A stretch of 8,983 nucleotides of DNA, from the NCBI GenBank assembly GCA_023410975.1, contig JAEYPG010000594.1, positions 1-8,983 of the forward strand, read 5' to 3'. Position 1 is the first letter of the stretch, and every line of letters starts with the position of its first letter. The notes under the pieces were generated by a model. That model had not been told where the DNA came from. It ran no database searches and saw nothing but the letters and a program-made list of their open reading frames with translations. This DNA is from Pseudomonadota bacterium (lineage in GTDB: Bacteria; Pseudomonadota; Gammaproteobacteria; Burkholderiales; Burkholderiaceae_C). Positions 1 through 6,048 of this stretch are shown here, in pieces. The position numbers and the translations under genes were made by a program.

Positions 1-41
1 TCCGTCAGGGGCCGCAGTAATACCTTGTGAGGTCGGGCCAT
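1..41 (-). CDS. Start of an unidentified protein, cut by the left window edge; possibly transposase-like
   Basis: Only the first 13 codons are inside the window, reading M-A-R-P-H-K-V-L-L-R-P-L-T before the edge. The start is well supported: an almost perfect Shine-Dalgarno sequence (GAGGAGG on the minus strand) sits 6 nt upstream of the ATG. The opening M-A-R-P followed by a basic and hydrophobic run resembles the N-termini of some helix-turn-helix proteins and IS630-type transposases, and the gene lies next to an IS630 fragment. With 13 residues, however, this is only a hint. The existence of a translated ORF is reasonably likely; its function is unknown. Confidence 0.5.
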   Translation of the reverse strand, partial: MARPHKVLLRPLT

Positions 42-47
42 GGCGTG

Positions 48-54
48 CCTCCTC
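48..54 (-). promoter_or_regulatory. Strong ribosome binding site for the left-edge gene
   Basis: The minus-strand sequence GAGGAGG lies 6 nt before the ATG at 39-41. It is the best Shine-Dalgarno match in the window and is the main reason to accept the truncated left-edge gene as real. Confidence 0.6.
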
Positions 55-287
55 AAGAGAAGCCCACCAACCAACAATAGTCGCTGCCATGCCGAAATCC
101 AAGTACCACGGCGAACGACCCACTAGCCTGCCGCTGGCGTTCAGCCAGAACATCGCGAGCGGCCGACGTCGGTTGCAGACCTTTCAGCGCACCTTCACGC
201 AGCCCAATTGCCGCCGCGATTGCCAGCGGCGCTTTGCCGTGGTCCGGCCATATCGCAGGATCTGCGCCACCGAGCGGCGCAGTTCGC

Positions 288-504
288 CTTGCGCCCGCAC
301 TCGGCATCGTGCAGTCCCTGCGCACCCTTGGTTTCATGGCGCTTGCAGATGTCGAACACGCCTGTGCGGCTCAGGCCCGTACCCGTGGGCGCTGCGATCT
401 CGTCGTAGGTGTGCTCAGCCTCGCGCAGCCGGATCACCCGCGCACCTCTCGCACCGCGCCTCGTGCGACAGCGATCTCATGTCCGCCGCCTCCAGCCGGA
501 TCAT
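288..504 (-). pseudogene. IS630-family transposase, N-terminal fragment, frameshifted
   Basis: This is the remnant of an IS transposase. In one frame, from the ATG at 502-504, the minus strand reads about 16 residues typical of the IS630 N-terminus (L-E-A-D-M-R-S-L-S-H-E-A-R-C-E-R) and then runs to a stop at 415. From 437 a second frame continues with V-I-R-L-R-E-A, H-T-Y-D-E-I-A-A, the helix-turn-helix stretch G-L-S-R-T-G-V-F-D-I-C-K-R-H-E and G-R-K. The two pieces join into one IS630-like reading with an indel near 438-445. An extra Thr-Gly in the helix-turn-helix (P-T-G-T-G-L-S) looks like a 6-nt duplication. Past 288 no IS630 similarity is visible, and the DDE catalytic domain is absent (about 65-70 codons remain of the usual 330-350). 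The fragment should be inactive. The family assignment comes from memory of conserved IS630 sequences, not from a search. Confidence 0.75.
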
Positions 505-533
505 GACGCGCAAAACTTCAAGAACATTACTGC

Positions 534-551
534 CAGCCCGACAAGAGGGCT
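534..551 (-). terminator. Weak hairpin downstream of the methyltransferase gene
   Basis: The arms AGCCC (534-538) and GGGCT (547-551) pair around a 7-nt loop, 16 nt past the methyltransferase stop codon. A longer-range alternative pairs TTCAAG (517-522) with CTTGAA (550-555), followed on the minus strand by a short GTTTTG run. Either could act as a weak terminator; there is no proper U-tract directly after the shorter stem. Confidence 0.25.
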
Positions 552-567
552 TGAACGCTGCGGCGGC

Positions 568-1380
568 TCAACGGCAGGCGTACACGACATGCGCCTGGAT
601 CTTTCCGTCCACAGGCCCGGCGCCGAAGCGCGCCTTGAGGGCGTCGGCACAAACCGAGGTCGCTTGCGCCAAGCCGATGCCGCCCCGCGCCTCGATCTCG
701 GAGCGCAACGGGGTGCCTTGGCAAAGCGCCAGGGCCGGCTCGCTTGCCGTGGCGGCACGGCTGCGCGCCGCCACGGTCTCGATGCGCGGGGCCTCGAAGC
801 CCGCGTCGCGCAGATGGCGTTCGATGCGCTCGGTCTCGAAGTAGCCGTGCGGAATGCGCCGCATGAACTGGGGCGGGTCTTCGGGAAACACCGTGGCCAG
901 CGCGTCGGTGACGACCCATGTGAAGTCGTTCTCTTCCAGCCGGTCCCAGACGCTGAACAGGAACACGCCGCCAGGGCGCAGCACGCGCCTGGCCTCGGAA
1001 AAGGCCTGCACCTTGTCGGGAAAGAACATCGTGCCGAACTGGCAGACGACGGCATCGAAGCTCGCGTCGTCGAAGGGCAGGCTCTGCGCGTCGGCCGGCT
1101 GCCATCGCACCGGCACGGCCGTTCCGACGGCCCGGGCGCGCTCGAGCATCGGCGGGTTCAGGTCCGTGGCCACCAGTTCCGCAGCGGGCAGCGCCTGGGC
1201 CAGGGCCCGGGTGACGACGCCCGTGCCGGCGGCTGTCTCCAGCACCCGGGCCGGCCTCAGCGTCGCAACACGGCGGGCGAGATCGACCGCGTAGCCCTGG
1301 AAGATCAGCGGTACGACACAGCGGTCGTAGATGTCGGGAATCGAGCCGGCGAAGAGCCGGTCGGTGCCGGAAGCGTCCAT
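568..1380 (-). CDS. Class I SAM-dependent methyltransferase
   Basis: This is a 270-residue cytoplasmic protein with a Rossmann-type methyltransferase fold (Methyltransf_11/25 type), predicted to transfer a methyl group from S-adenosylmethionine to an unknown small-molecule or protein acceptor. Motif I is V-L-E-T-A-A-G-T-G (residues 46-54). The acidic residue after strand 2 lies in A-T-D-L-N (71-75), A-D-A-Q-S-L-P-F at 96-103 corresponds to the adenine-contacting loop, and V-L-R-P-G-G at 133-138 is the classic post-motif turn. The C-terminal half (for example P-H-G-Y at 167-170 and G-P-V-D-G-K-I-Q-A-H-V-V near the end) fits a widespread, uncharacterised bacterial subfamily. The start is supported by GCAGGAG about 7 nt upstream of the ATG. 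The gene is separate from the PPC-domain gene upstream (134-bp gap), so it probably has its own promoter, though I saw no convincing one. The substrate is unknown. Confidence 0.9.
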   Translation of the reverse strand: MDASGTDRLFAGSIPDIYDRCVVPLIFQGYAVDLARRVATLRPARVLETAAGTGVVTRALAQALPAAELVATDLNPPMLERARAVGTAVPVRWQPADAQSLPFDDASFDAVVCQFGTMFFPDKVQAFSEARRVLRPGGVFLFSVWDRLEENDFTWVVTDALATVFPEDPPQFMRRIPHGYFETERIERHLRDAGFEAPRIETVAARSRAATASEPALALCQGTPLRSEIEARGGIGLAQATSVCADALKARFGAGPVDGKIQAHVVYACR

Positions 1381-1489
1381 GGCGGCACTCCTGCGAAGCT
1401 TGGCGGAAGGTTACCGTAGTCAACCAATAAGGAAACCGCCACGGCCCGTTCGGGCAGCGTGCATGGGCTTGTCTTGGCGGTGTCCAAGC

Positions 1490-1511
1490 CTGCGGCGGAC
1501 CGGCGCCGCAG
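1490..1511 (-). terminator. Hairpin just after the PPC-domain gene
   Basis: CTGCGGC (1490-1496) and GCCGCAG (1505-1511) are perfect inverted arms, and one further G-C pair can close inside, giving an 8-bp stem with a 6-nt loop. It begins 3 nt after the stop codon of the minus-strand gene ending at 1515. The position suits a transcription terminator, but no T-run follows, so it may be Rho-assisted or only stabilise the mRNA end. Confidence 0.4.
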
Positions 1512-1514
1512 CGC

Positions 1515-1952
1515 TCAGGCGTCCGTGCGGATCAGCGCCAGCCCGCTCTCGGGATCGCACACCCGCCTGAGATAGGACGGCGAGTCGGTGACCAGCACTT
1601 CCAGCGTGGGCCGGACATGGGCCTCCAGCAGGTGGCCGCCGAGCGCGGCGCCACCGCGCCGGCCCAGCACCACGTGGGCATGCAACTTGGGCTTGCCCTT
1701 GTCCAGCGCCACGTCGCCCACGAGCGACAGCACTTCCACCTGCTCCCGGACCGGGATGCGCTCGTACTCCTTGCGCTCCCAGTCGAAGTAGCCCAGCGTC
1801 GCGTCCGCGAAGGCACCTATGGCGGTGATGCGGCTGGCCTCCAAGCCCTGATCGGCGGCGAAGCGCTCCAACAGCGACACGACCTCGTCGCCCTGTTCGA
1901 AGACGAGCGCAAAGGTGCGCTCCGGTGCATCGTTGATGAGCTTGGCTTGCAT
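1515..1952 (-). CDS. PPC/DUF296-domain protein
   Basis: This 145-residue protein consists essentially of one PPC (DUF296) domain, the fold found alone in bacteria and joined to AT-hooks in plant DNA-binding proteins. Visible family features are the strand-turn R-I-T-A-I-G-A-F-A-D-A-T-L-G-Y-F-D near 41-57, L-H-A-H-V-V-L-G at 90-97, and G-G-H-L-L-E-A-H-V at 105-113. His91, His93 and His107 occupy the places where bacterial PPC proteins bind a metal ion in known structures. The ATG at 1950-1952 is chosen because GAAGGA lies 5 nt upstream. The open frame continues upstream to 2150, but that part lacks family similarity. Bacterial PPC proteins have no well-defined function. There is no AT-hook or signal peptide. 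The copper-storage gene lies 254 bp upstream, so co-transcription is possible but not shown. Confidence 0.88.
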   Translation of the reverse strand: MQAKLINDAPERTFALVFEQGDEVVSLLERFAADQGLEASRITAIGAFADATLGYFDWERKEYERIPVREQVEVLSLVGDVALDKGKPKLHAHVVLGRRGGAALGGHLLEAHVRPTLEVLVTDSPSYLRRVCDPESGLALIRTDA

Positions 1953-2151
1953 GGCAGTCCTTCGATGTCGCCGAACCCGCCCACGCTGCCTGCAACCGCG
2001 GGCGGCGCAGGAACCCAAGGGGTAAGTGCGGCAAGCGGGATGCCGGCGGGATCGAAACCGTCTTGCCAGGACGTTCGCCTCCAGCGCAGGGGCCCTCGTG
2101 GCCGCGGCCCCGCCAGTGGCGGCAGGTGGCCGCGGCACCTGCTGCGGCAAG

Positions 2152-2163
2152 ATTTGCCCAAAT
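2152..2163. repeat. AT-rich short inverted repeat between csp-like and PPC genes
   Basis: ATTTG-CC-CAAAT is a symmetric 12-bp element with 5-bp arms, standing out as A/T-rich in the otherwise GC-rich 254-bp gap. It could be a small operator for the PPC-domain gene, but no recognisable -35/-10 pair sits around it. Confidence 0.3.
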
Positions 2164-2206
2164 GCCGATGGGCGTCCTTGGCGCAGGCGAAACCGCCACT
2201 ACCGGC

Positions 2207-2539
2207 TCAAGCCGCGGCCATGCGGCGGCATTCCTCGGCGCAGTGCCGGCACGCCTGTGCACAGGCCTGGCAGTGGTCGTGCTGGTGCTCTGCGCACTCG
2301 TCGCCGCAGGCCTGGCACACGTCGGCGCACTGCCGGCAGAACTGGGCAGCGAACGGGCTGCCGCGCGACATGCAGCCGGCAGCCAGCCGGCAGATGGCGG
2401 CGCAGTCCATGTCCAGCGCGATGCAGCGCGCCATCATCTGCACGTCGGGCTCCTGCAGGCAGGCGGTGGCGCAGTGGTCGCAGGCGTCGGCGCAGTCGTT
2501 GCAGGCCTGGACACAGGCTTGGTACTTCTCGTGGGCCAT
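2207..2539 (-). CDS. Cys-rich four-helix-bundle copper-storage protein (Csp3-like, DUF326)
   Basis: This is a 110-residue protein with 20 cysteines at 9, 13, 16, 20, 23, 27, 39, 46, 50, 56, 68, 71, 75, 78, 82, 90, 93, 97, 100 and 104. Nearly all lie in helical C-x2-C and C-x3-C spacings that point inward in a four-helix bundle. This is the signature of the Csp family, which binds many Cu(I) ions through thiolates. No signal peptide is present, so it resembles cytosolic Csp3 rather than the Tat-exported Csp1. A His-containing turn (A-E-H-Q-H-D-H-C, 83-90) lies before the last helix; His residues at the mouth of the bundle are known in this family. The ATG at 2537-2539 follows CAGGAGA by 6 nt; an upstream in-frame extension of 14 codons lacks support. 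The secreted His/Cys protein gene ends 92 bp upstream. Likely role: buffering or storing cytosolic copper. Confidence 0.92.
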   Translation of the reverse strand: MAHEKYQACVQACNDCADACDHCATACLQEPDVQMMARCIALDMDCAAICRLAAGCMSRGSPFAAQFCRQCADVCQACGDECAEHQHDHCQACAQACRHCAEECRRMAAA

Positions 2540-2606
2540 GATGAATCTCCTGAAGGACCGGCATGCGCCGGCCGTTGACACGGGACAGCGCGCCGCGCGG
2601 GTCGCC

Positions 2607-2618
2607 CCGCCGCGGCGG
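2607..2618 (-). terminator. GC palindrome after the CzcI-like gene
   Basis: CCGCCGCGGCGG is a perfect 12-bp palindrome beginning 13 nt past the stop codon of the gene ending at 2632 and before the copper-storage gene. It could fold as a hairpin with a minimal loop and attenuate transcription between the two genes. In DNA this rich in GC such palindromes also arise by chance. Confidence 0.25.
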
Positions 2619-2631
2619 CTTCAGAGATGCA

Positions 2632-3042
2632 TCACGCCGGACGCGGCCGGTGTTCGGGCGGTGGCCAGCTGCGCGAGCTGAAGGCCGCAGCCGGCGGCGC
2701 CGGCCAGGATGCGGGCAGCGCCCGGGCTGCGGGCTGGTTCGCATCGGTGGGCAATGCCACGGCAATCAGCAGGTGGCAGGCGCCGCCATGCCGCAACAGC
2801 TCAGCCGGCTGGTGCGCCACCTTGCTGTCGAGGCCGGCATCATGAGGGTGCACGGCGCCGTGTGCCTGATGCAGGCTGGTCGCCGCCACGCCTGCCAGGG
2901 CCAGCAGCTGCACGGTCTTGCAGCCGTGCGCCGCCACAGCCACCGACAGCAACGCCACCGCCAGCAGTGCGGCCAGCGCGCGCTGCAGAGGGTGTTGGCG
3001 CAATAGGGAGAGCATGGCGGTGGAAGCCGGTCGCGCACGCAT
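2632..3042 (-). CDS. Small secreted His/Cys-containing protein, CzcI/DUF2946-like
   Basis: This is a 136-residue predicted exported protein. A basic N-terminus is followed by a hydrophobic core (about residues 22-38, A-A-L-L-A-V-A-L-L-S-V-A-V-A-A) with a possible signal peptidase site near A-V-A-A at 35-38. The mature part has two cysteines (41, 89), a second hydrophobic patch (about 44-56), and histidines at 39, 58, 61, 65, 67, 77, 85 and 90. It ends in a Pro/Arg-rich tail (P-P-P-E-H-R-P-R-P-A). A short leader, scattered Cys/His and a tail of the E-R-P-x-R-P kind are typical of small proteins at heavy-metal efflux loci (CzcI, DUF2946). The match is by style, not by strong motif. The start is uncertain: the ATG at 3040-3042 has GAAGG 11 nt upstream, while an internal ATG at 3013-3015 would also leave a signal peptide. 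It precedes the copper-storage gene, so a periplasmic copper-related role is an inference. Confidence 0.6.
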   Translation of the reverse strand: MRARPASTAMLSLLRQHPLQRALAALLAVALLSVAVAAHGCKTVQLLALAGVAATSLHQAHGAVHPHDAGLDSKVAHQPAELLRHGGACHLLIAVALPTDANQPAARALPASWPAPPAAAFSSRSWPPPEHRPRPA

Positions 3043-3395
3043 CCATGACGCGGCCTTCGGTGCGGGGGCCCGGGCAGGATCGCGGACCCCTTGCGCAAGC
3101 GAGCAAACCACGTTCCGCCACGTCCCGATACCCGGGGACACACCGCAGGACTGGGAGCTGCCGCGCCGCACGCGGAGGCTAGGACCGCGGATGCCGGCGG
3201 CGCGGGGGACGGCCGGTGGGCGAGGCAGCACAGGCGGACACCGCCGTCGTGGCCACGATGTCGGGCGACCGCTTCCGCGGTCGCGGGCAGGGCCTGCGGC
3301 ACCCTGGCGCCCGCGCCTCGTTCCAAGCTCACACTGAAAACCGCCGGTCGCCCTGGGCCTAACCGGCTTCCTTTCAGGTCAATGAAGAACCGGAA
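3043..3395. other. Intergenic stretch with no defensible gene; contains hairpins
   Basis: Several frames are open here only because of the extreme GC content. One minus-strand frame starting with a GTG at 3330-3332 shows good G/C third positions, but it runs on through the CzcI-like gene in another frame, has no recognisable family and lacks a clear ribosome binding site. The stretch holds the perfect hairpin at 3265-3284, a 10-bp palindrome CTTGCGCAAG at 3090-3099 that could lie in the promoter region of the CzcI-like gene, and the imperfect hairpin at the cyclase end. I saw no convincing promoter hexamers. Confidence 0.5.
3265..3284. repeat. Perfect 8-bp inverted repeat with 4-nt loop
   Basis: GCGACCGC (3265-3272) and GCGGTCGC (3277-3284) are exact inverted copies around TTCC. 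The stem is strong and stands alone in non-coding DNA about 110 bp past the cyclase stop. No T-run follows on either strand. It could be a terminator that does not depend on a U-tract, an mRNA 3'-end stabiliser, or one copy of a dispersed palindromic element. Confidence 0.5.
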
Positions 3396-3402
3396 TCAGG
3401 CC
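3356..3402 (-). terminator. Imperfect hairpin overlapping the end of the diguanylate cyclase gene
   Basis: Three nested arm pairs can form: GGCCT (3356-3360) with AGGCC (3398-3402), CCGG (3363-3366) with CCGG (3390-3393), and CTTC (3367-3370) with GAAG (3384-3387). Small AA-type internal loops separate them. The structure takes in the stop codon of the cyclase gene. It may terminate the two-gene unit, but there is no U-tract. Confidence 0.3.
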
Positions 3403-6020
3403 ACCGGCGCCTCCACCTCCGCTACCACCACCCGGTTGCGGCCCTGATCCTTGGCCCGGTAGAGCGCCCGGTCGGCGCGGCCCAGCAGCGGCCCGGCGTC
3501 GGTCTCGCCGGGCGCGAAGGCGGACAGGCCGATGCTCACCGTCACGCCCAGCGGCCCGTCGGGAGTGGGTACACGCTGCGCTCCCACCGCCTCGCGCAGT
3601 GCCTGGGCCAGCGCCAGCGCACCCTCCGGCCCGGTCTCGGGCAGCAGCACCGCGAACTCCTCGCCACCCAGGCGCCCGATGCGGTCCGTCAGCCGCAGCC
3701 GCTCGCGCAGCGCGGCGCTGACCCGCACCAGCACCTCATCGCCCAGGGCATGGCCGTAGCGGTCGTTGACGCGCTTGAAATGGTCCAGGTCCAGCATCAG
3801 CAGCGCGCCTTCATGCCCGTGGCGGCGGTAGCGCTGCAGCTCCTGCGCCACCTCGTCCAGGAAGACGCGCCGGTTGAGCAGCCCCGTGAGCGCATCGGTG
3901 GTGGCCAGGCGCTTGAGCTCCTGCTCCTGGCGCTTGCGCGCACTGATGTCTTCCGTCACGGCGATGAAGTGGCGCGGGTGCCCCTCGTCGTCGACCAGCG
4001 GCGTGACCGTGTGCGCCACGTGGTAGTGCGTGCCGTCGGGACGGCGGTTGGTCATCTCCCCGCGCCAGACCTCGCCGGCCAGGATGGTGCGCCACATCTG
4101 CGCGTACACGTCGGGACGCTGCTGTCCCGAGCTCAACAGCTCCTGCGGCCGGCGCCCCACCAGCTCGGCCAGCGTGTAGCCGCTGAGACGGCTGAAGGCG
4201 GGGTTGGCCCACTCGATCACGGCATGGGCATCGGTGACCATCATCGCGTTGTCGGCCGCGTCCAGCGCCGCGCCCAGCAGCCGCAGCCGCGCCTCGGCGC
4301 GCTTGCGCTCGGTGATGTCATGGAACACGCCCACGAAGTGGCGCGGCTGCCCCTCGGCGTCGCGGTCCACGGTGATGGTCAGCCACTCGGTGTAGTGCTC
4401 GCCGGACTTGCGCCGGTTGACGATCTCGCCGGCCCACATGCCGTGCTCCAGCAGTTGCGTCCACATCGCCGCGTAGAACGCGCCGTCGTGCTGGCCCGAG
4501 GACAGCAGCGCCGGCGTGCGGCCCAGCGCCTCCTCGCTGGTGTAGCCGGTGATGCGCGTGAAGGCCGGGTTCACCGAGACGATGCGGCTGCTGCCGTCGG
4601 TGATGACGATGGCCTCCGCGCTGATGGCGAAGACCAGGCTGTTCAGGCGCAGCGCCTCGTCGCTGCGGCGCTGCGCCGTGACGTCCAGTTGCAGCACCAG
4701 CGCGCAGCGCAGGCCCTCGCGCAGCAGCGGGCGCACAAGGATGCGGAACCAGCGCGAGTCCTTCACGCCGCCCACGCGGAAGCTGCCCTCGTACCCGTCG
4801 AGCTTTGCCTCCAGCACCGCAGCGATGCCCTTGTCCAGCCCGGCGGTGCCGTCCTCGGGCTGGAACAGCGCGGCCAGCACCCCGTAGTGCACGTCCCGCG
4901 GCACCCCGGCCGGCAGCGCGGCGTCGCGCGCCATGTCGCGCCAGGCCTGGTTGAGCACCAGCGCCCGGCCGTCGGGGCCGAACAGCGTCACGCTCGCCGG
5001 CAGCGCATCGAGCAGCCGCGCCTGCTGATTCAACTGCTCCGCCTGGCTGCGCATGCGCCGCAGCGTGGCGCTGCGCAGCAGCCCGTAGCCCGCCAGCAGC
5101 GCCGCAGCGGCCAGCACGATCAGCGGCACCGCGATCAGCTCCAGCCGCTGCGCCTCCGCGCGCGCCTGGGACAGCGCCTGGGCCTGCTCCACCCGCACCA
5201 CCACCGTGAACGGCCGCGTGCGGTCGCCGCGCCAGGCCGTGATCCATTCGCCCAGGCCCGCGATGGGCTGCACCAGCGTGCCCATCTCGGCGCCTTCCTG
5301 CCAGCGCTGCACCAGCGCCTGGTTGGCCGTGCGCCAGGCCGGCGACAGCTCCTCGCGCGTGCTCAGCAGCAGCGCGCCGTCCCAGCGCAGCACGTCCACC
5401 GCGCCGGGCGCGTCGGCATCGCGCGCCAGCAGCCGGTTGAGGAAGAAATCCGCGTTGAGCGTGGCCACCGCACCCAGGCCTTGCGGCCCGCCGCCCAGCA
5501 CCACGGGCACGAAACCCAGGTCCGTGCCGGCCGACGCGTCGCTGCCCAGCGCACGCCCGTCGGCCAGGTCGCGCCCGGCCTGCGCCCGGCCGATGCGCAG
5601 CAGCGGCTCGCCTGGACCGGCCTCGGGCAGGAAGCCGAGCAGGTGCACGCGCACGCCCACGTTGGCCGCGCTGGAGCTCGCCACCACCACGCCGCGGCGA
5701 TCCACCAGCGACAGCGAGCGCAGGTGCGGCGCATCGAGCAGCAGCTGGCGCAGCCGCTGCTCGCGCCCCTGCGCGCCACTGTCCTGCGCCTCGGCCTGCA
5801 GCAGCCCGCGCAGCGACAGCTCCACCGCCGCCAGCGTCTGGCCGAAGAGGTGGCCGCTGTGGCGCGCCTGCAGCACCGCGAGCTGGCGGTGCGCCTGCAC
5901 CTGCTCCTGCTCCAGCCGCCGGTCGTGGTAATGCAGCGCCCCCAGGGCTCCCAGCACGCCCAGCACGACGCCCGCCACGATGGACAGGTCCGCCAGGCGG
6001 CTCCACTTCACCACGCGCAT
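3396..6020 (-). CDS. Membrane-anchored PAS-GGDEF diguanylate cyclase
   Basis: This 874-residue protein is predicted to make cyclic di-GMP from two GTP at the inner membrane. An N-terminal transmembrane helix (about 12-30) and a second one (about 294-315) enclose a periplasmic region of some 260 residues, probably a Cache/PDC-type sensor. Then follow a degenerate PAS-like segment (about 332-450), two PAS/PAC units (about 455-575 and 580-697, ending in H-D-I-T-E-R-K and E-D-I-S-A-R-K) and a GGDEF domain (about 705-868). The active-site signature is G-G-E-E-F at 785-789, with D-A-L-T-G-L-L-N-R at 709-717 and D-x-D-H-F-K at 744-749. An RxxD product-inhibition site (R776-L-T-D779) lies exactly five residues before it. 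There is no EAL domain. The ATG at 6018-6020 follows AGAAAGG; an in-frame ATG at 6080 would overlap the upstream gene by 32 nt. The gene starts 28 bp after the solute-binding protein gene, which suggests one mRNA and shared sensing. Confidence 0.93.
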   Translation of the reverse strand: MRVVKWSRLADLSIVAGVVLGVLGALGALHYHDRRLEQEQVQAHRQLAVLQARHSGHLFGQTLAAVELSLRGLLQAEAQDSGAQGREQRLRQLLLDAPHLRSLSLVDRRGVVVASSSAANVGVRVHLLGFLPEAGPGEPLLRIGRAQAGRDLADGRALGSDASAGTDLGFVPVVLGGGPQGLGAVATLNADFFLNRLLARDADAPGAVDVLRWDGALLLSTREELSPAWRTANQALVQRWQEGAEMGTLVQPIAGLGEWITAWRGDRTRPFTVVVRVEQAQALSQARAEAQRLELIAVPLIVLAAAALLAGYGLLRSATLRRMRSQAEQLNQQARLLDALPASVTLFGPDGRALVLNQAWRDMARDAALPAGVPRDVHYGVLAALFQPEDGTAGLDKGIAAVLEAKLDGYEGSFRVGGVKDSRWFRILVRPLLREGLRCALVLQLDVTAQRRSDEALRLNSLVFAISAEAIVITDGSSRIVSVNPAFTRITGYTSEEALGRTPALLSSGQHDGAFYAAMWTQLLEHGMWAGEIVNRRKSGEHYTEWLTITVDRDAEGQPRHFVGVFHDITERKRAEARLRLLGAALDAADNAMMVTDAHAVIEWANPAFSRLSGYTLAELVGRRPQELLSSGQQRPDVYAQMWRTILAGEVWRGEMTNRRPDGTHYHVAHTVTPLVDDEGHPRHFIAVTEDISARKRQEQELKRLATTDALTGLLNRRVFLDEVAQELQRYRRHGHEGALLMLDLDHFKRVNDRYGHALGDEVLVRVSAALRERLRLTDRIGRLGGEEFAVLLPETGPEGALALAQALREAVGAQRVPTPDGPLGVTVSIGLSAFAPGETDAGPLLGRADRALYRAKDQGRNRVVVAEVEAPVA

Positions 6021-6048
6021 CGGCGGCCTTTCTGCTTCCGCATCACGC

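Noticed and set aside
1953..2150. N-terminal extension of the PPC-domain protein.
   Set aside because: The extra 66 codons are Arg/Pro-rich, outside the PPC fold, and the internal ATG at 1950-1952 has a good ribosome binding site at the right distance.
3043..3332. A minus-strand GTG-started frame upstream of the CzcI-like gene as a further small protein.
   Set aside because: G/C third-position bias is fair, but there is no ribosome binding site, no recognisable domain, and the frame continues into the CzcI-like gene out of register.
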